Made by a program: the position numbers and the translations under genes. This document shows positions 50,621 through 59,932 of a stretch of DNA of 64,000 bases, in pieces. Below the pieces are notes generated by a model, which saw nothing but the letters and a program-made list of their open reading frames with translations, ran no database searches and had not been told where the DNA came from. This DNA is from Neobacillus paridis (GTDB lineage: Bacteria > Bacillota > Bacilli > Bacillales > Cytobacillaceae), in the NCBI RefSeq assembly GCF_016765675.1, contig NZ_JAESWB010000247.1:1-64000 (forward strand). The letters run 5' to 3'. How positions within the stretch are numbered: position 1 is the first letter of the stretch; every line of letters starts with the position of its first letter.

Positions 50621-51721
50621 GTGAATCTTACACCAAATTCAACGAGTGGTTTAACACCTGCAGAAGATTTATTAACCGAAGCAAAAGTATCGGATATCAA
50701 GCTGGCCCTGCGTAAGGAACCGGAAGTGCAGAACTTGGCCCGGTCTATTGATGAACGCGACCAAATTCAAGTATTAGAGTTTGGCAAGGAGCCGGCTGAA
50801 CAAATTTCCCGGTTCTCCGATCAAATCTTAGGAAATATGCGGACAACAAAGGTAGAGGATTCCGGCGAGCTGTTAAAACAGCTTGGTCGGATTATGGATA
50901 AATTTGATCCAAAAGATTTTCAAAAGACATCGGGCGGTCTTTTCGGCAAGTTGTTTAAAAAAGGGGAAAAAGTCATTGAAAAGCTTTTTGGAAAATATCA
51001 GACGATGGGATCCGAAATTGACAAAGTTTATCTGGAAATTTCCAAGTACCGCCAGGAAATGGTGGACTCCACAACGATGCTTGAAAATATGTATGAACAA
51101 AACTATCAATATTATTTAACCTTGGAGAAATATGTGGTTGCCGGTGAATTAAAAGTTGAGGAGTTGAAAAATATTCAGCTGCCCCAGCTCGAAGCCCGCG
51201 TTGCTTCAGGGGACCAGCTTGCTTCAATGCAGTTAGATTCTCTAAAGAACTCAATTGAACTGTTGGAACAGCGAATTTATGATCTAGAAATGGCCAAAAT
51301 GGTAGCACTGCAAACAGCACCGCAAATCCGGATGCTCCAGCGGGGAAATACCAAGCTGATTGGGAAAATTAATTCTGCTTTTGTAACGACCATTCCAATT
51401 TTTAAAAATGGGTTGATTCAGGCAGTTGCCGCCAAAAGGCAAAAGCTTGTGGCCGATTCGATGAGTGAATTGGACCGTCGTACAAATGAAATGCTGTTAA
51501 GAAATGCGCAAAACATTTCTCAACAAAGTACCGATATTGCCAGACTAGCCGGTGCCCCAAGTATAAAAATTGAAACGATTGAAGAATCGTGGAATACTAT
51601 CATCAAAGGAATGCAGGAAACAAAAGCAATAGAAGAGGAAAATAAACGGTTACGTGAAGAGGGGACCAAGCGTTTAGAACAATTGACGCAAAACTTTAAG
51701 CAATTAAAACAACAATCTTAG
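50621..51721 (+). CDS. telA: Toxic anion resistance protein TelA (YceH)
   Basis: A 366-residue cytosolic coiled-coil protein. Helical stretches with heptads fill residues 90-360; GKLFKKGEKVIEKLFGKY (about 110-127) and AMVALQTAPQIRMLQ-like TelA core (near 225) are visible. TelA proteins act with TerD in tellurite and other stress resistance; the mechanism is unknown. GTG 50621 has GGGGAG 8 bases upstream. It is followed by two TerD genes in the same direction. Confidence 0.9.
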   Translation: MNLTPNSTSGLTPAEDLLTEAKVSDIKLALRKEPEVQNLARSIDERDQIQVLEFGKEPAEQISRFSDQILGNMRTTKVEDSGELLKQLGRIMDKFDPKDFQKTSGGLFGKLFKKGEKVIEKLFGKYQTMGSEIDKVYLEISKYRQEMVDSTTMLENMYEQNYQYYLTLEKYVVAGELKVEELKNIQLPQLEARVASGDQLASMQLDSLKNSIELLEQRIYDLEMAKMVALQTAPQIRMLQRGNTKLIGKINSAFVTTIPIFKNGLIQAVAAKRQKLVADSMSELDRRTNEMLLRNAQNISQQSTDIARLAGAPSIKIETIEESWNTIIKGMQETKAIEEENKRLREEGTKRLEQLTQNFKQLKQQS

Positions 51722-51752
51722 ATTGTTTAAAAATATGGATGAGGTGAAAAAA

Positions 51753-52373
51753 ATGGCGATCAATTTACAAAAGGGACAAAGAGTGGATTTAACAAAAAGC
51801 AATCCGGGTCTAACAAAAATTCTCGTCGGTTTAGGCTGGGATCCCGTTCAAAACAAAAGCGGCGGTGGCGGTTTCTTTGGTTCGCTATTTGGCGGTGGTG
51901 GTGGTGGCCAAGCAAACATTGACTGTGATGCTTCGGTTATAATGCTCGGTGCCAATGACAAACTCGGGAGCAATAAAGATGTCATTTATTTTGGCAATTT
52001 ACGAAGCAATGACGGCAGTGTTCAGCACTCCGGCGACAATTTGACCGGTGATGGCGACGGTGACGACGAGCAAATTTGGGTAGATTTAAGCAGAGTTCCT
52101 GCCAATATTCAAAAGCTCGTGTTTGTCGTTAATATCTACGATTGTGTAAAAAGAAAACAGCATTTTGGGATGATTCAAAACGCCTTTATTCGGATTGTGA
52201 ATCCTAACAATCAACAAGAACTGATTCATTACAACTTGACAGATAATTACAGTGGCCTAACTTGCCTGATAACCGGTGAAATCTATCGCCATGGTAACGA
52301 ATGGAAGTTTGCTGCAATTGGTTCAGGGACAACTGCAGCAAGTCTTAGTGAAGTCGTCCGTTCCTACAGTTAA
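51753..52373 (+). CDS. yceC: TerD-family protein with glycine-rich insertion (YceC-like)
   Basis: A 206-residue TerD-domain protein. After [17 protein letters not shown] comes a glycine-rich insert ([16 protein letters not shown]) before [11 protein letters not shown], as in B. subtilis YceC. The second acidic loop is [15 protein letters not shown]. The insert probably forms a flexible loop next to a calcium site. ATG 51753 follows GATGAGGTG; the earlier in-frame ATG at 51723 puts that inside the gene. It lies 31 bases after telA. Confidence 0.88.
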   Translation: MAINLQKGQRVDLTKSNPGLTKILVGLGWDPVQNKSGGGGFFGSLFGGGGGGQANIDCDASVIMLGANDKLGSNKDVIYFGNLRSNDGSVQHSGDNLTGDGDGDDEQIWVDLSRVPANIQKLVFVVNIYDCVKRKQHFGMIQNAFIRIVNPNNQQELIHYNLTDNYSGLTCLITGEIYRHGNEWKFAAIGSGTTAASLSEVVRSYS

Positions 52374-52402
52374 CGAAGAAAAATCTGTTAGAGGTGATGA
52401 TA

Positions 52403-52981
52403 TTGGGCATCAATTTATCAAAAGGACAAAGAATTGATTTGACGAAAACGAATCCGGGCTTAACGAAAGTCATTGTTGGTCTTGGCTGGGATACAAATCG
52501 CTATCATGGTGGCTATGACTTTGACCTGGATGCATCTGCTTTTCTTACTGATTCTAACAGCCGGGTAATCAATGATCATGATTTTATTTTTTACAATAAT
52601 TTGGTTCATCCTTCAGGTGCAGTTGAACATACAGGTGATAATCGCACTGGTGAGGGAGACGGAGACGACGAGCAAATTAAAATTGATTTCAGCAAAGTTC
52701 CTTCACATGTCGATCGGATTGCCATTACGGTAACAATTCATGATGCCGAGGCAAGGAACCAGAATTTTGGACAGGTCAGCAACGCTTTTGCGCGAGTTGT
52801 TGATGAAGAGTCGGGCAGAGAAATTCTTCGGTTCGATCTTGGTGAGGATTTTTCCGTTGAAACCGCCGTAGTCATCTGCGAGTTGTACCGACATAACGGT
52901 GATTGGAAATTCAATGCTGTCGGCAGCGGATTTGCAGGAGGGTTGGCTGCTCTTTGTAGAAATTTTGGTTTAGAAGTTTAA
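52403..52981 (+). CDS. terD: TerD-family protein
   Basis: A 192-residue TerD protein with [31 protein letters not shown] and [16 protein letters not shown]. It is closely similar to the first TerD in the window (42623) and ends the island, so the two flank the operon like bookends. TTG 52403 is the likely start because AGAGGTGAT lies 4-5 bases upstream; an earlier in-frame GTG at 52394 overlaps that site. A strong terminator follows. Confidence 0.9.
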   Translation: MGINLSKGQRIDLTKTNPGLTKVIVGLGWDTNRYHGGYDFDLDASAFLTDSNSRVINDHDFIFYNNLVHPSGAVEHTGDNRTGEGDGDDEQIKIDFSKVPSHVDRIAITVTIHDAEARNQNFGQVSNAFARVVDEESGREILRFDLGEDFSVETAVVICELYRHNGDWKFNAVGSGFAGGLAALCRNFGLEV

Positions 52982-52990
52982 CGGCTGGAA

Positions 52991-53038
52991 GAGGCTGTCC
53001 CAAAAGGTTAATGTCCTTTTGGGTCCAGCCTCTTTTTT
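52991..53038 (+). terminator. Terminator of the Ter island
   Basis: GAGGCTG and CCAGCCTC form the outer stem, CCAAAAGG/CCTTTTGG the inner one, followed by TTTTTT. It is a long, stable terminator. Confidence 0.88.
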
Positions 53039-53115
53039 GGAGCTTATAATTGCTTAAGCCCTTGAACTAAATTAAAATAAAATAAGATGATTGGCAGTTA
53101 GAGGAGTGTACAAAT

Positions 53116-53910
53116 TTGAAACAATATTTAGACTTATGTAAGCATGTGTTAGAAACTGGAACGGTGAAGGGTGATCGCACCGGAACCGGAACCATCAGTA
53201 CTTTTGGCTATCAAATGAGATTTCCTTTAGCGGATGGCTTCCCACTGTTAACAACAAAAAAACTACATTTAAAATCAATTATTTATGAACTGCTTTGGTT
53301 TTTACAGGGCGATACCAATGTTCGTTACCTGCAGGAGCATGGCGTCCGCATTTGGAATGAGTGGGCGGATGAAAATGGTGAACTGGGACCGGTGTACGGT
53401 CATCAATGGCGTTCCTGGACCGGAGCCAATGGGAAAACAGTTGATCAAATCAGCGAGTTAATTGAGCAAATTAAGACCAATCCAAATTCGCGGAGATTGC
53501 TGGTTAATGCCTGGAATGTCGCGGAGATCGAGCAAATGGCACTGCCGCCTTGTCACTGTATGTTCCAATTTTATGTGGCCGATGGGAAGCTTTCCTGCCA
53601 GTTATATCAGCGTTCCGCTGATGTCTTCCTTGGCGTGCCATTTAATATTGCTTCCTACGCACTGCTGACGATGATGATTGCCCAAGTTTGCGGGCTTAAG
53701 CCCGGTGAATTTATTCATACGTTTGGTGATGTTCATATTTATCTGAATCATCTGGATCAGGTGAAGCTGCAGTTGACAAGGGAACCGCGGCCGCTGCCAA
53801 CATTAAAAATTAACCCTGATGTTAAAGATATTTTTAATTTTAGCTATGAGGATTTTGTATTAGAAAACTACAACCCGCATCCTCACATTAAAGGAGTAGT
53901 CAGCGTATGA
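53116..53910 (+). CDS. thyA: Thymidylate synthase
   Basis: A 264-residue ThyA-type enzyme that converts dUMP to dTMP using methylene-tetrahydrofolate. The catalytic C146 is in [13 protein letters not shown], the dUMP phosphate-binding RRS/RR sites and [16 protein letters not shown] are intact. The size and sequence are those of ThyB-like enzymes in Bacillus. TTG 53116 follows GAGGAG by 10 bases. Its stop overlaps the DHFR start (ATGA), so the two are coupled. Confidence 0.95.
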   Translation: MKQYLDLCKHVLETGTVKGDRTGTGTISTFGYQMRFPLADGFPLLTTKKLHLKSIIYELLWFLQGDTNVRYLQEHGVRIWNEWADENGELGPVYGHQWRSWTGANGKTVDQISELIEQIKTNPNSRRLLVNAWNVAEIEQMALPPCHCMFQFYVADGKLSCQLYQRSADVFLGVPFNIASYALLTMMIAQVCGLKPGEFIHTFGDVHIYLNHLDQVKLQLTREPRPLPTLKINPDVKDIFNFSYEDFVLENYNPHPHIKGVVSV

Positions 53911-54410
53911 TTTCTTTTATTGTGGCAATGGATGAAAATCGGCTAATTGGCAGGAATAATCAGTTACCCTGGCACCTGCCCGAGGATTTGAAGTTTTTTA
54001 AACGGATGACCTTAGGACATCCGGTGGCAATGGGAAGAAAAACACACGAATCAATTGGCCGGACACTCCCAGGCCGGGAAAATTTAATTATAACCCGTCA
54101 ATTTGGGTATCAATCTGAAGGCTGTAAAATATTTTACTCAATCGATGATTTTATCCATTACTGCCGAGAACAAAATGAAGAAATTTTTGTGATTGGCGGT
54201 GCGGAAATTTTTAGAGAGACGTTGAAATACGCGGAACGCCTCTACATTACCCTCATACATCATCAATTTGAAGGCGATACATACTTTCCGGCATTCAATT
54301 TAGCAGACTGGAAATTGGTTTCAAGTGAAAAAGGGCTAAAAGATGAGAAGAATCCATATGATTATGAATTTAGAATTTATGAAAAGAATGCGAAGGTTCT
54401 CGTTTCTTAA
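53907..54410 (+). CDS. dfrA: Dihydrofolate reductase
   Basis: A 167-residue enzyme that reduces dihydrofolate with NADPH. It begins [31 protein letters not shown] (split: [24 protein letters not shown]), with the conserved PW and the acidic residue for folate. [15 protein letters not shown] binds NADPH and VIGGAEIF is the last strand motif. It overlaps thyA by 4 bases and ends at a bidirectional terminator. The arrangement thymidylate synthase-DHFR is common in Bacillus. Confidence 0.95.
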   Translation: MISFIVAMDENRLIGRNNQLPWHLPEDLKFFKRMTLGHPVAMGRKTHESIGRTLPGRENLIITRQFGYQSEGCKIFYSIDDFIHYCREQNEEIFVIGGAEIFRETLKYAERLYITLIHHQFEGDTYFPAFNLADWKLVSSEKGLKDEKNPYDYEFRIYEKNAKVLVS

Positions 54411-54420
54411 GCTATAATGA

Positions 54421-54453
54421 AAAAAGCATCAGCTTTAAAGCTGATGTTTTTTT
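54421..54453. terminator. Bidirectional terminator after dfrA
   Basis: GCATCAGC-TTTAAA-GCTGATGT stem with A-run on the left and TTTTTT on the right, between convergent genes. Confidence 0.8.
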
Positions 54454-54469
54454 CATATTTACTAGTAAT

Positions 54470-54703
54470 TTAATATCCATTAATTTCATATTCGGCTAAT
54501 TTGGCTAGCATTCCCTGGAATTCGTGTGGATGGCAAAATTCCTCCTCACGGAAATGTGCTTTCACCCAGGCTATTAGTTCTTTCGGGCTATTAAAATACT
54601 CTCCGCTTCGATCGCTTTTTCGAATGGTGTACCTTCCATTGTCATCATCGATTGTTACCTCCACTGGCAGGGCCCCATCAAAACTGCAAAGTGAAAATTC
54701 CAT
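54470..54703 (-). CDS. Uncharacterised 77-residue protein
   Basis: A small acidic protein starting MEFSLCSFDG with a beta-hairpin (VEVTIDDDNGRYTIRK) and a helical half (FNSPKELIAWVKAHFREEEF). I do not recognise the family. ATG 54703 is preferred to GTG 54712 because AGGAT lies 9 bases upstream. It is convergent with dfrA. Confidence 0.6.
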   Translation of the reverse strand: MEFSLCSFDGALPVEVTIDDDNGRYTIRKSDRSGEYFNSPKELIAWVKAHFREEEFCHPHEFQGMLAKLAEYEINGY

Positions 54704-55010
54704 CCAACTCACATCCTATCCTAAATTAATTTTCATTAGTATATGTTACTAATGATCCAATTATATGCAAAAAAAGTAATGTTGTCAAAATATTTTAAAA
54801 ATTCCATTAAGATTTTCTTCATTGACTTCAAATCAGGATATTGTTAAATTGACTATAGAGATGGATAAGACATGAATTGTTCATCATACTATTACGTGTT
54901 TTATTGAAGTTTGTGAATCTTCTATGAATTATTTTAAAAAATTTTCCCAAACGCAATCCTTAGTACTATAATCGTAGTAGTCATTACAACAAATAAAGGG
55001 GAGATACTTC
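54704..55010. other. Intergenic region before tatA
   Basis: No gene is seen in these 307 bases. It contains the promoter regions for the minus-strand 77-residue gene and for tatA. TACTATAATC near 54965 (TATAAT-like) is a likely -10 for tatA. No TGTGA-N6-TCACA box was found here. Confidence 0.5.
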
Positions 55011-55205
55011 ATGTTTTCAAATATCGGAGTACCCGGATTAATTTTGATTCTAGTTCTAGCACTGATTATTTTTGGACCGAAAAAATTACCTGAAATTGGA
55101 AAAGCTTTTGGACAAACATTAAAGGAATTTAAAAAATCAACAAGAGAGCTTACAGAAGATGTAATGGAAGATATTAAAGATGAAAAGGAAAAATTGACTA
55201 AATAA
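55011..55205 (+). CDS. tatA: Twin-arginine translocase TatA/E family protein
   Basis: A 64-residue protein with a short N-terminal TM ([20 protein letters not shown]), the [10 protein letters not shown] hinge and an amphipathic helix, then an acidic-basic tail. It forms the pore part of the Tat pathway. GGGGAG lies 6-7 bases upstream. It is separated from tatC by a terminator-like hairpin and 139 bases. The hydrogenase small subunit with a Tat signal is encoded 1.1 kb downstream. Confidence 0.93.
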   Translation: MFSNIGVPGLILILVLALIIFGPKKLPEIGKAFGQTLKEFKKSTRELTEDVMEDIKDEKEKLTK

Positions 55206-55206
55206 G

Positions 55207-55236
55207 GGTGTAAGATTTTGTGTCTTGCACCTTTTT
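55207..55236 (+). terminator. Hairpin after tatA
   Basis: GGTGTAAGA (55207-55215) pairs with TCTTGCACC (55223-55231) including one G-U, followed by TTTTTC. Confidence 0.7.
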
Positions 55237-55344
55237 CTTCTCAACTTACCAGATTATTATTGTGTTATGGGTTAATATTGGCCATCATACTTGGTAAAAA
55301 CGACATAAAATATTTTTAACCTTTGAAATTGGCAGGGGAAGTAA

Positions 55345-56085
55345 ATGGAAGACAAAGAATTACAGTTGGTTGATCATTTAGAGGAATTACGAAAACGAAT
55401 TATTATTACGGCACTTGCCTTTATTGCTTTTTTTATCTTAGGGTTTATCTACGTCGGTGATATTTATAAATGGTTTGTTCGCGATTTGGATGTTAAATTA
55501 CTCGTTCTTGGTCCTAGTGATATTATCTGGATTTATTTTATGCTCGCGACTATTGTTGCCATTGCCGGAACAATTCCGGTGCTGGCCTTTGAAATATGGC
55601 TGTTTGTAAAACCGGCTTTAAAACCAAACGAAAGAAAAATTACTCTTTCTTATGTACCAGCACTATTTTTTCTATTTGTTTTTGGACTTGCTTTTGGGTA
55701 TTTTGTTATTTTCCCAATGGTGCTGAAATTCCTGGTAAACATAGGAGCCGATATGTTTGTCACAAATTTTACTGCAGAGCGGTATTTCCGTTTTATTCTG
55801 AATATGACACTTCCATTTGGAGTATTATTTGAGTTGCCGGTAGTGGTTATGTTTTTAACTTCACTCGGCATTATAAATCCATTTGTTTTAGCAAGGGTTC
55901 GTAAATATGCTTATTTTGTCCTTGTTATTATCGCAGTAGTCATTACACCGCCGGACTTTATGTCTGATTTTGTTGTTACTCTGCCGCTGATCTTGCTATA
56001 TGAAATTAGCATAAACCTGTCGAAATTTGTTTACCGTAAGCGATTAAAGAAACAGCAGGAAGAAGAGATGTTAGAGTTAAACTAA
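55345..56085 (+). CDS. tatC: Twin-arginine translocase subunit TatC
   Basis: A 246-residue protein with six TM helices and cytosolic N and C ends. Conserved features are HLEELRKRI at the start (signal-peptide contact), the acidic FEIWLFVKPALKPNE, and the PPDF loop late in the sequence. It recognises twin-arginine signals. The start has GGCAGGGGAAG upstream. Its nearness to the hydrogenase operon suggests a dedicated Tat pair for hydrogenase export. Confidence 0.95.
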   Translation: MEDKELQLVDHLEELRKRIIITALAFIAFFILGFIYVGDIYKWFVRDLDVKLLVLGPSDIIWIYFMLATIVAIAGTIPVLAFEIWLFVKPALKPNERKITLSYVPALFFLFVFGLAFGYFVIFPMVLKFLVNIGADMFVTNFTAERYFRFILNMTLPFGVLFELPVVVMFLTSLGIINPFVLARVRKYAYFVLVIIAVVITPPDFMSDFVVTLPLILLYEISINLSKFVYRKRLKKQQEEEMLELN

Positions 56086-56087
56086 GC

Positions 56088-56124
56088 AGACCTTAAGGAA
56101 TTTGATTCCTTAGGGTCTTTTTTT
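56088..56124 (+). terminator. Terminator after tatC
   Basis: AGACC-TTAAGGAA pairs with TTCCTTA-GGGTCT, followed by a T-run. It separates tatC from the hydrogenase operon, so the latter needs its own promoter. Confidence 0.8.
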
Positions 56125-56165
56125 GCGTATATTTAGAGAGAAAATGGTTTTTAGAACTTAATTAA

Positions 56166-56181
56166 TGTGAAGTTTATCACT
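56166..56181. promoter_or_regulatory. Crp/Fnr-type operator upstream of hydrogenase operon
   Basis: TGTGA-AGTTTA-TCACT matches the TGTGA-N6-TCACT form. It lies after the tatC terminator and 136 bases before the small-subunit start. CATAAG at 56202-56207 is a possible -10, giving an operator centre near -41. Confidence 0.7.
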
Positions 56182-56316
56182 AATGTTTTTTATATAAACA
56201 TCATAAGCATGCAATTAAGGCGAATTTGTGACTATTTGGAGAATAACAGGACGAAATTTTTAAACTATACTACAATTATTTTATATCAAGATTTCTATTT
56301 TTGGAGGGGAAGGCGG

Positions 56317-57393
56317 ATGTCGAAGAAAGAGAAAACGGTTTATGAAGCCGCACTGGAACATGGATTTTCACGTCGTGATTTCTTGAAGATGTGTACGGCG
56401 CTGGCAGCGACGCTCGGTCTGGAATTTACCCAGTCCGATCAAGTGGTGAAAGCCATGGAAACAAAAACTAGAGTACCAGTTGTATGGCTGCAATTCCAAG
56501 ATTGTACAGGTTGTTCAGAATCATTTATACGTTCGTCACAACCTAAAACTGAAAGCGTATTACTTGAGATGATTTCACTTGAATATTCTGAAGTACTTTC
56601 CGCACCATCCGGGCATCAGGCTGAAGCATCAATGGAACAGGTTTTAAAAGACTATAAGGGTAAATACATACTTGCAGTTGAAGGAAGCATTCCAAAAGAT
56701 GATGCTTACTTAATGGTTGGAGGAAAATCTGCCAGAGAAACATTTATCAAAATGGCTGACAATGCCCAGGCTGTCGTTGCCTACGGTTCGTGTTCCGCCT
56801 GGGGGGGGATTGCCGGTGCTTCTCCAAATCCAACTGGTGCGAAACCGGTTACAAGCTTTGTGAGTAATACCCCGGTTATCCTTGTTCCGGGTTGCCCGCC
56901 AATTGCTGAGGTTATGACGGGAGTGATTGCACATATTATTACATTTGGAAAACTTCCGGAACTTGATCATTTAGGCCGGCCGAAGGCGTTTTATCGCCAC
57001 AGAATTCATGATAAATGTAACCGGCGTGCCTATTTTGATGCAGGACTGTTTGTTGAATCCTTCGATGATGAAGGGGCCAAACAAGGCTATTGCTTGTATA
57101 AAGTGGGCTGTAAAGGACCTACCACCTATAATTCATGCGCGGAAATGCGCTGGAATGGCGGAGTGAGTTACCCGATTCAGTCCGGTAACCCATGCATAGG
57201 CTGCTCCGAAAAGGATTTTTGGGATAATGGTCCATTCTTTACAAGAAGAGCGAAAATTCCTGGAACGCAAACAACGATTAATCCGGATTCCGTCGGCTTA
57301 GCAGCTCTTGGCGTAACAGCAGCAGGAATCGCTGTCCATGCAACTGGGACAGTGGTTAAGAAAAAGATGGACGAAAAACGGGGTGAAGAATAA
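56317..57393 (+). CDS. hyaA: [NiFe] hydrogenase small subunit
   Basis: A 358-residue Fe-S subunit with a Tat signal (SRRDFLK, residues 18-24). Proximal cluster cysteines are in QDCTGCSES and later PGCPP; the distal cluster has His and Cys in HRIHDKCNRRAYF; the medial cluster is in NPCIGCSEKDF. A C-terminal hydrophobic anchor (LAALGVTAAGIAVHATG) is near residues 328-345. The two extra cysteines of oxygen-tolerant enzymes are absent (TGC instead of TCC, WGG instead of WGC), so the standard four-Cys proximal cluster is expected. ATG 56317 is behind TTGGAGGGGAAGG. The gene overlaps the next by one base (TAATG). Confidence 0.95.
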   Translation: MSKKEKTVYEAALEHGFSRRDFLKMCTALAATLGLEFTQSDQVVKAMETKTRVPVVWLQFQDCTGCSESFIRSSQPKTESVLLEMISLEYSEVLSAPSGHQAEASMEQVLKDYKGKYILAVEGSIPKDDAYLMVGGKSARETFIKMADNAQAVVAYGSCSAWGGIAGASPNPTGAKPVTSFVSNTPVILVPGCPPIAEVMTGVIAHIITFGKLPELDHLGRPKAFYRHRIHDKCNRRAYFDAGLFVESFDDEGAKQGYCLYKVGCKGPTTYNSCAEMRWNGGVSYPIQSGNPCIGCSEKDFWDNGPFFTRRAKIPGTQTTINPDSVGLAALGVTAAGIAVHATGTVVKKKMDEKRGEE

Positions 57394-59114
57394 TGAGCGA
57401 ACGAATTGTAGTAGATCCAATAACAAGAATTGAAGGCCATCTGCGCGTTGAAGTTGATGTAGATGAAAAAGGTGTGATTAAAGACGCCTATAGTTCAGGC
57501 ACGGCTGTCCGCGGTTTGGAACTGATTGTAAGAGACCGTGACCCGCGCGATGTCTGGGCATATGTGCAAAGAATCTGCGGTGTGTGTACGACGACACATG
57601 CTCTCGCATCTGTCCGGGCAGTGGAAGATGCCCTAAAGATAAAAATTCCTAGAAATGCCCATTTAATACGTGACATCATGAACGAAGCTGTATTTATCCA
57701 TGACCATGTAGTCCATTTCTATCATTTGCATGCATTGGATTGGGTTGATGTTGTAAGTGCAACAAAAGCCAATCCGGCAGAAACATCCAAGATTGCACAA
57801 TCGATTTCGAAATGGCCAAACTCATCACCTGGCTATTTTGCCGATGTGCAAAACAAAGTGAAAAAGCTTGTTGCTAGCGGTCAGTTGGGTATTTTTGCCA
57901 ACGGATACTGGGGACATAAGGCCTATAAACTTCCACCGGAGGTAAATTTACTGGCTGTTGCCCACTATTTAGAAGCTTTAGATTGGCAAAAAGAGATTGT
58001 AAAAATCCACACCATTTTTGGAGGGAAAAATCCACATCCACATTATGTAGTGGGTGGTATGGCCACGCCGATTGATATCAATAGCGATAACGGGGTGCAC
58101 GCGGAAAGATTGATGCACGTTTCGCAACTTATTGACCAAGCTAGAGACTTTGTCACACAAGTATATATCCCTGATTTGCTGGCAATTGGGTCATTCTACA
58201 AAGATTGGACATATGGCGGCGGTTTGAATAACTATCTTTGCTACGGTGATTTCTCCACTGGAAGCCTTTATGATCACAAACTTTACCGGATGCCGCGTGG
58301 TGTTGTCTTAAATGGCAATCTTAATGAGGTCCTTGAGGTTGATCTCGAAGATCCAAAGCAAGTACAAGAATTTATTGATCACTCTTGGTATACATACGAT
58401 GGTAAAGATGCCGGTGATGGCAAACATCCGTATGATGGGGAGACAGAATTAAATTATACAGGGCCAAAAGCACCATATAAAACATTGGACACAGACAAAA
58501 AATACAGCTGGCTGAAGGCACCTAGATGGAAAGAAAATCCAATGGAAACAGGTCCGTTAGCGCGGATGATGGTCGGCTATGCTGCTGGCAAAAAGGACAT
58601 TGTTAATATTGTTGATGATACATTGAAAAAACTGGGACTGCCAATTAGCGCATTACAATCAGCTCTCGGTCGTACAGTGGCCCGGGGGATTGAATCGGTA
58701 TTAATTTCCGAATGGATGCGAAATGATATGGATGCTCTATTGAAAAATATTAAGAACGGTGATCAAGTCACGTTTGATCGCTCGAAATGGGAACCAAACA
58801 CATGGCCTGAACGTGCAAAAGGCGTCGGCTGGATCGAGGCACCGCGTGGAGCTCTTGGTCACTGGATTGATATTGAAAATGGAAAAACAAAAAATTATCA
58901 AGCTGTTGTACCAACTACATGGAATGCTTCACCGCGCGACCATCAAAATAATATCGGCGCCTATGAAGCTTCACTTAAAGGGACACCACTGTTAAATAAA
59001 GAGCAGCCGCTTGAAATTATGCGGATTATTCATTCCTTTGACCCTTGTCTTGCATGCGCTGTCCATCTGACAGATTTGGAATCTAAAAATACAACCGAAA
59101 TTAGATTAGGTTAG
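57393..59114 (+). CDS. hyaB: [NiFe] hydrogenase large subunit
   Basis: A 573-residue Ni-containing subunit that oxidises H2. The L1 motif RICGVCTTTHA gives C62 and C65, and the L2 motif DPCLACAVH gives C552 and C555. Maturation would cut after H558, removing a 15-residue tail (LTDLESKNTTEIRLG). IEGHLR near residue 13 is also conserved. It overlaps hyaA by one base and precedes the cytochrome b gene by 11 bases. The C-terminal extension implies that the protease HyaD encoded downstream acts on it. Confidence 0.96.
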   Translation: MSERIVVDPITRIEGHLRVEVDVDEKGVIKDAYSSGTAVRGLELIVRDRDPRDVWAYVQRICGVCTTTHALASVRAVEDALKIKIPRNAHLIRDIMNEAVFIHDHVVHFYHLHALDWVDVVSATKANPAETSKIAQSISKWPNSSPGYFADVQNKVKKLVASGQLGIFANGYWGHKAYKLPPEVNLLAVAHYLEALDWQKEIVKIHTIFGGKNPHPHYVVGGMATPIDINSDNGVHAERLMHVSQLIDQARDFVTQVYIPDLLAIGSFYKDWTYGGGLNNYLCYGDFSTGSLYDHKLYRMPRGVVLNGNLNEVLEVDLEDPKQVQEFIDHSWYTYDGKDAGDGKHPYDGETELNYTGPKAPYKTLDTDKKYSWLKAPRWKENPMETGPLARMMVGYAAGKKDIVNIVDDTLKKLGLPISALQSALGRTVARGIESVLISEWMRNDMDALLKNIKNGDQVTFDRSKWEPNTWPERAKGVGWIEAPRGALGHWIDIENGKTKNYQAVVPTTWNASPRDHQNNIGAYEASLKGTPLLNKEQPLEIMRIIHSFDPCLACAVHLTDLESKNTTEIRLG

Positions 59115-59125
59115 GAGTGAGATAA

Positions 59126-59932
59126 ATGGATGCGCCAAAATTACCAACGCAAATGCCAGGGGGACCTACATCACATCCTAATCATGCAGTGGGAATCAAT
59201 AGCGAGAATTCATTTCACCCGGAGAAACCAATTGTCTATCAAAAGGTAAAAAATGAAGTTAGGGTCTATGTATGGAACTTGCCGGTCAGAATTTTTCACT
59301 GGCTCAATGCCTTGGCTATTGTGGTCTTGATGGTGACAGGAATATATATTGGCAAGCCGTTTTCGTCGGCAGGAATTCCCGGGGATGCCTATTATTCCAA
59401 CCTTATGGGCTGGATGAGGTATATTCATTTTTTTGCTGCTTTCTTGTTTACCGCCAACCTTATGTATCGGTTATTTTGGTCAGCGATCGGTAATAAATTT
59501 TCCAGATCCAATCCATTTCGCCTGATATTTTGGAAAGAAGTCTGGGAAACGATTAAATTTTATTTATTTTTGAAAAATAAAAAGCCGCATTATATTGGTC
59601 ATAACCCATTAGCTCAGCTCAGTTATTGGATTTTCATCTTCTTTGGGTCGTGGATTATGATGCTGACAGGTTTTTCATTATATTTTGAACCACAGCCTGA
59701 GTCGTTCTGGGCCAAACTGTTTACTTGGGTTCCGACGGTGTTCGGAGGTAGCAGCTATATGGTTCGTTCCTGGCACCATCTGATTGCATGGGCGTTTATG
59801 CTCTTTATGATTATTCACATTTATATGGCTGTTCGCGATGACTATCTTGAACGAAATGGAACAGTATCTTCAATTTTTACTGGCTATAAGACAGCAACGA
59901 ATCATTCAGTAGGTGAAAAAGATGGCGAATAA
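59126..59932 (+). CDS. hyaC: Hydrogenase cytochrome b subunit
   Basis: A 268-residue protein with four TM helices (about residues 60-240) and haem-ligand histidines in RIFHWLNALAI, YIHFFAAFLF, SWHHLIAWAFML and IIHIYMAV. It carries electrons from the small subunit to the quinone pool. A 50-residue N-terminal extension, Pro- and His-rich, precedes the first helix. It overlaps the next gene by 11 bases. Confidence 0.93.
   Translation: MDAPKLPTQMPGGPTSHPNHAVGINSENSFHPEKPIVYQKVKNEVRVYVWNLPVRIFHWLNALAIVVLMVTGIYIGKPFSSAGIPGDAYYSNLMGWMRYIHFFAAFLFTANLMYRLFWSAIGNKFSRSNPFRLIFWKEVWETIKFYLFLKNKKPHYIGHNPLAQLSYWIFIFFGSWIMMLTGFSLYFEPQPESFWAKLFTWVPTVFGGSSYMVRSWHHLIAWAFMLFMIIHIYMAVRDDYLERNGTVSSIFTGYKTATNHSVGEKDGE

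Noticed and set aside
56317..57393. Oxygen-tolerant hydrogenase (six-Cys proximal cluster)
   Set aside because: The two extra cysteines are replaced (TGC, WGG), so only the standard proximal cluster can form.
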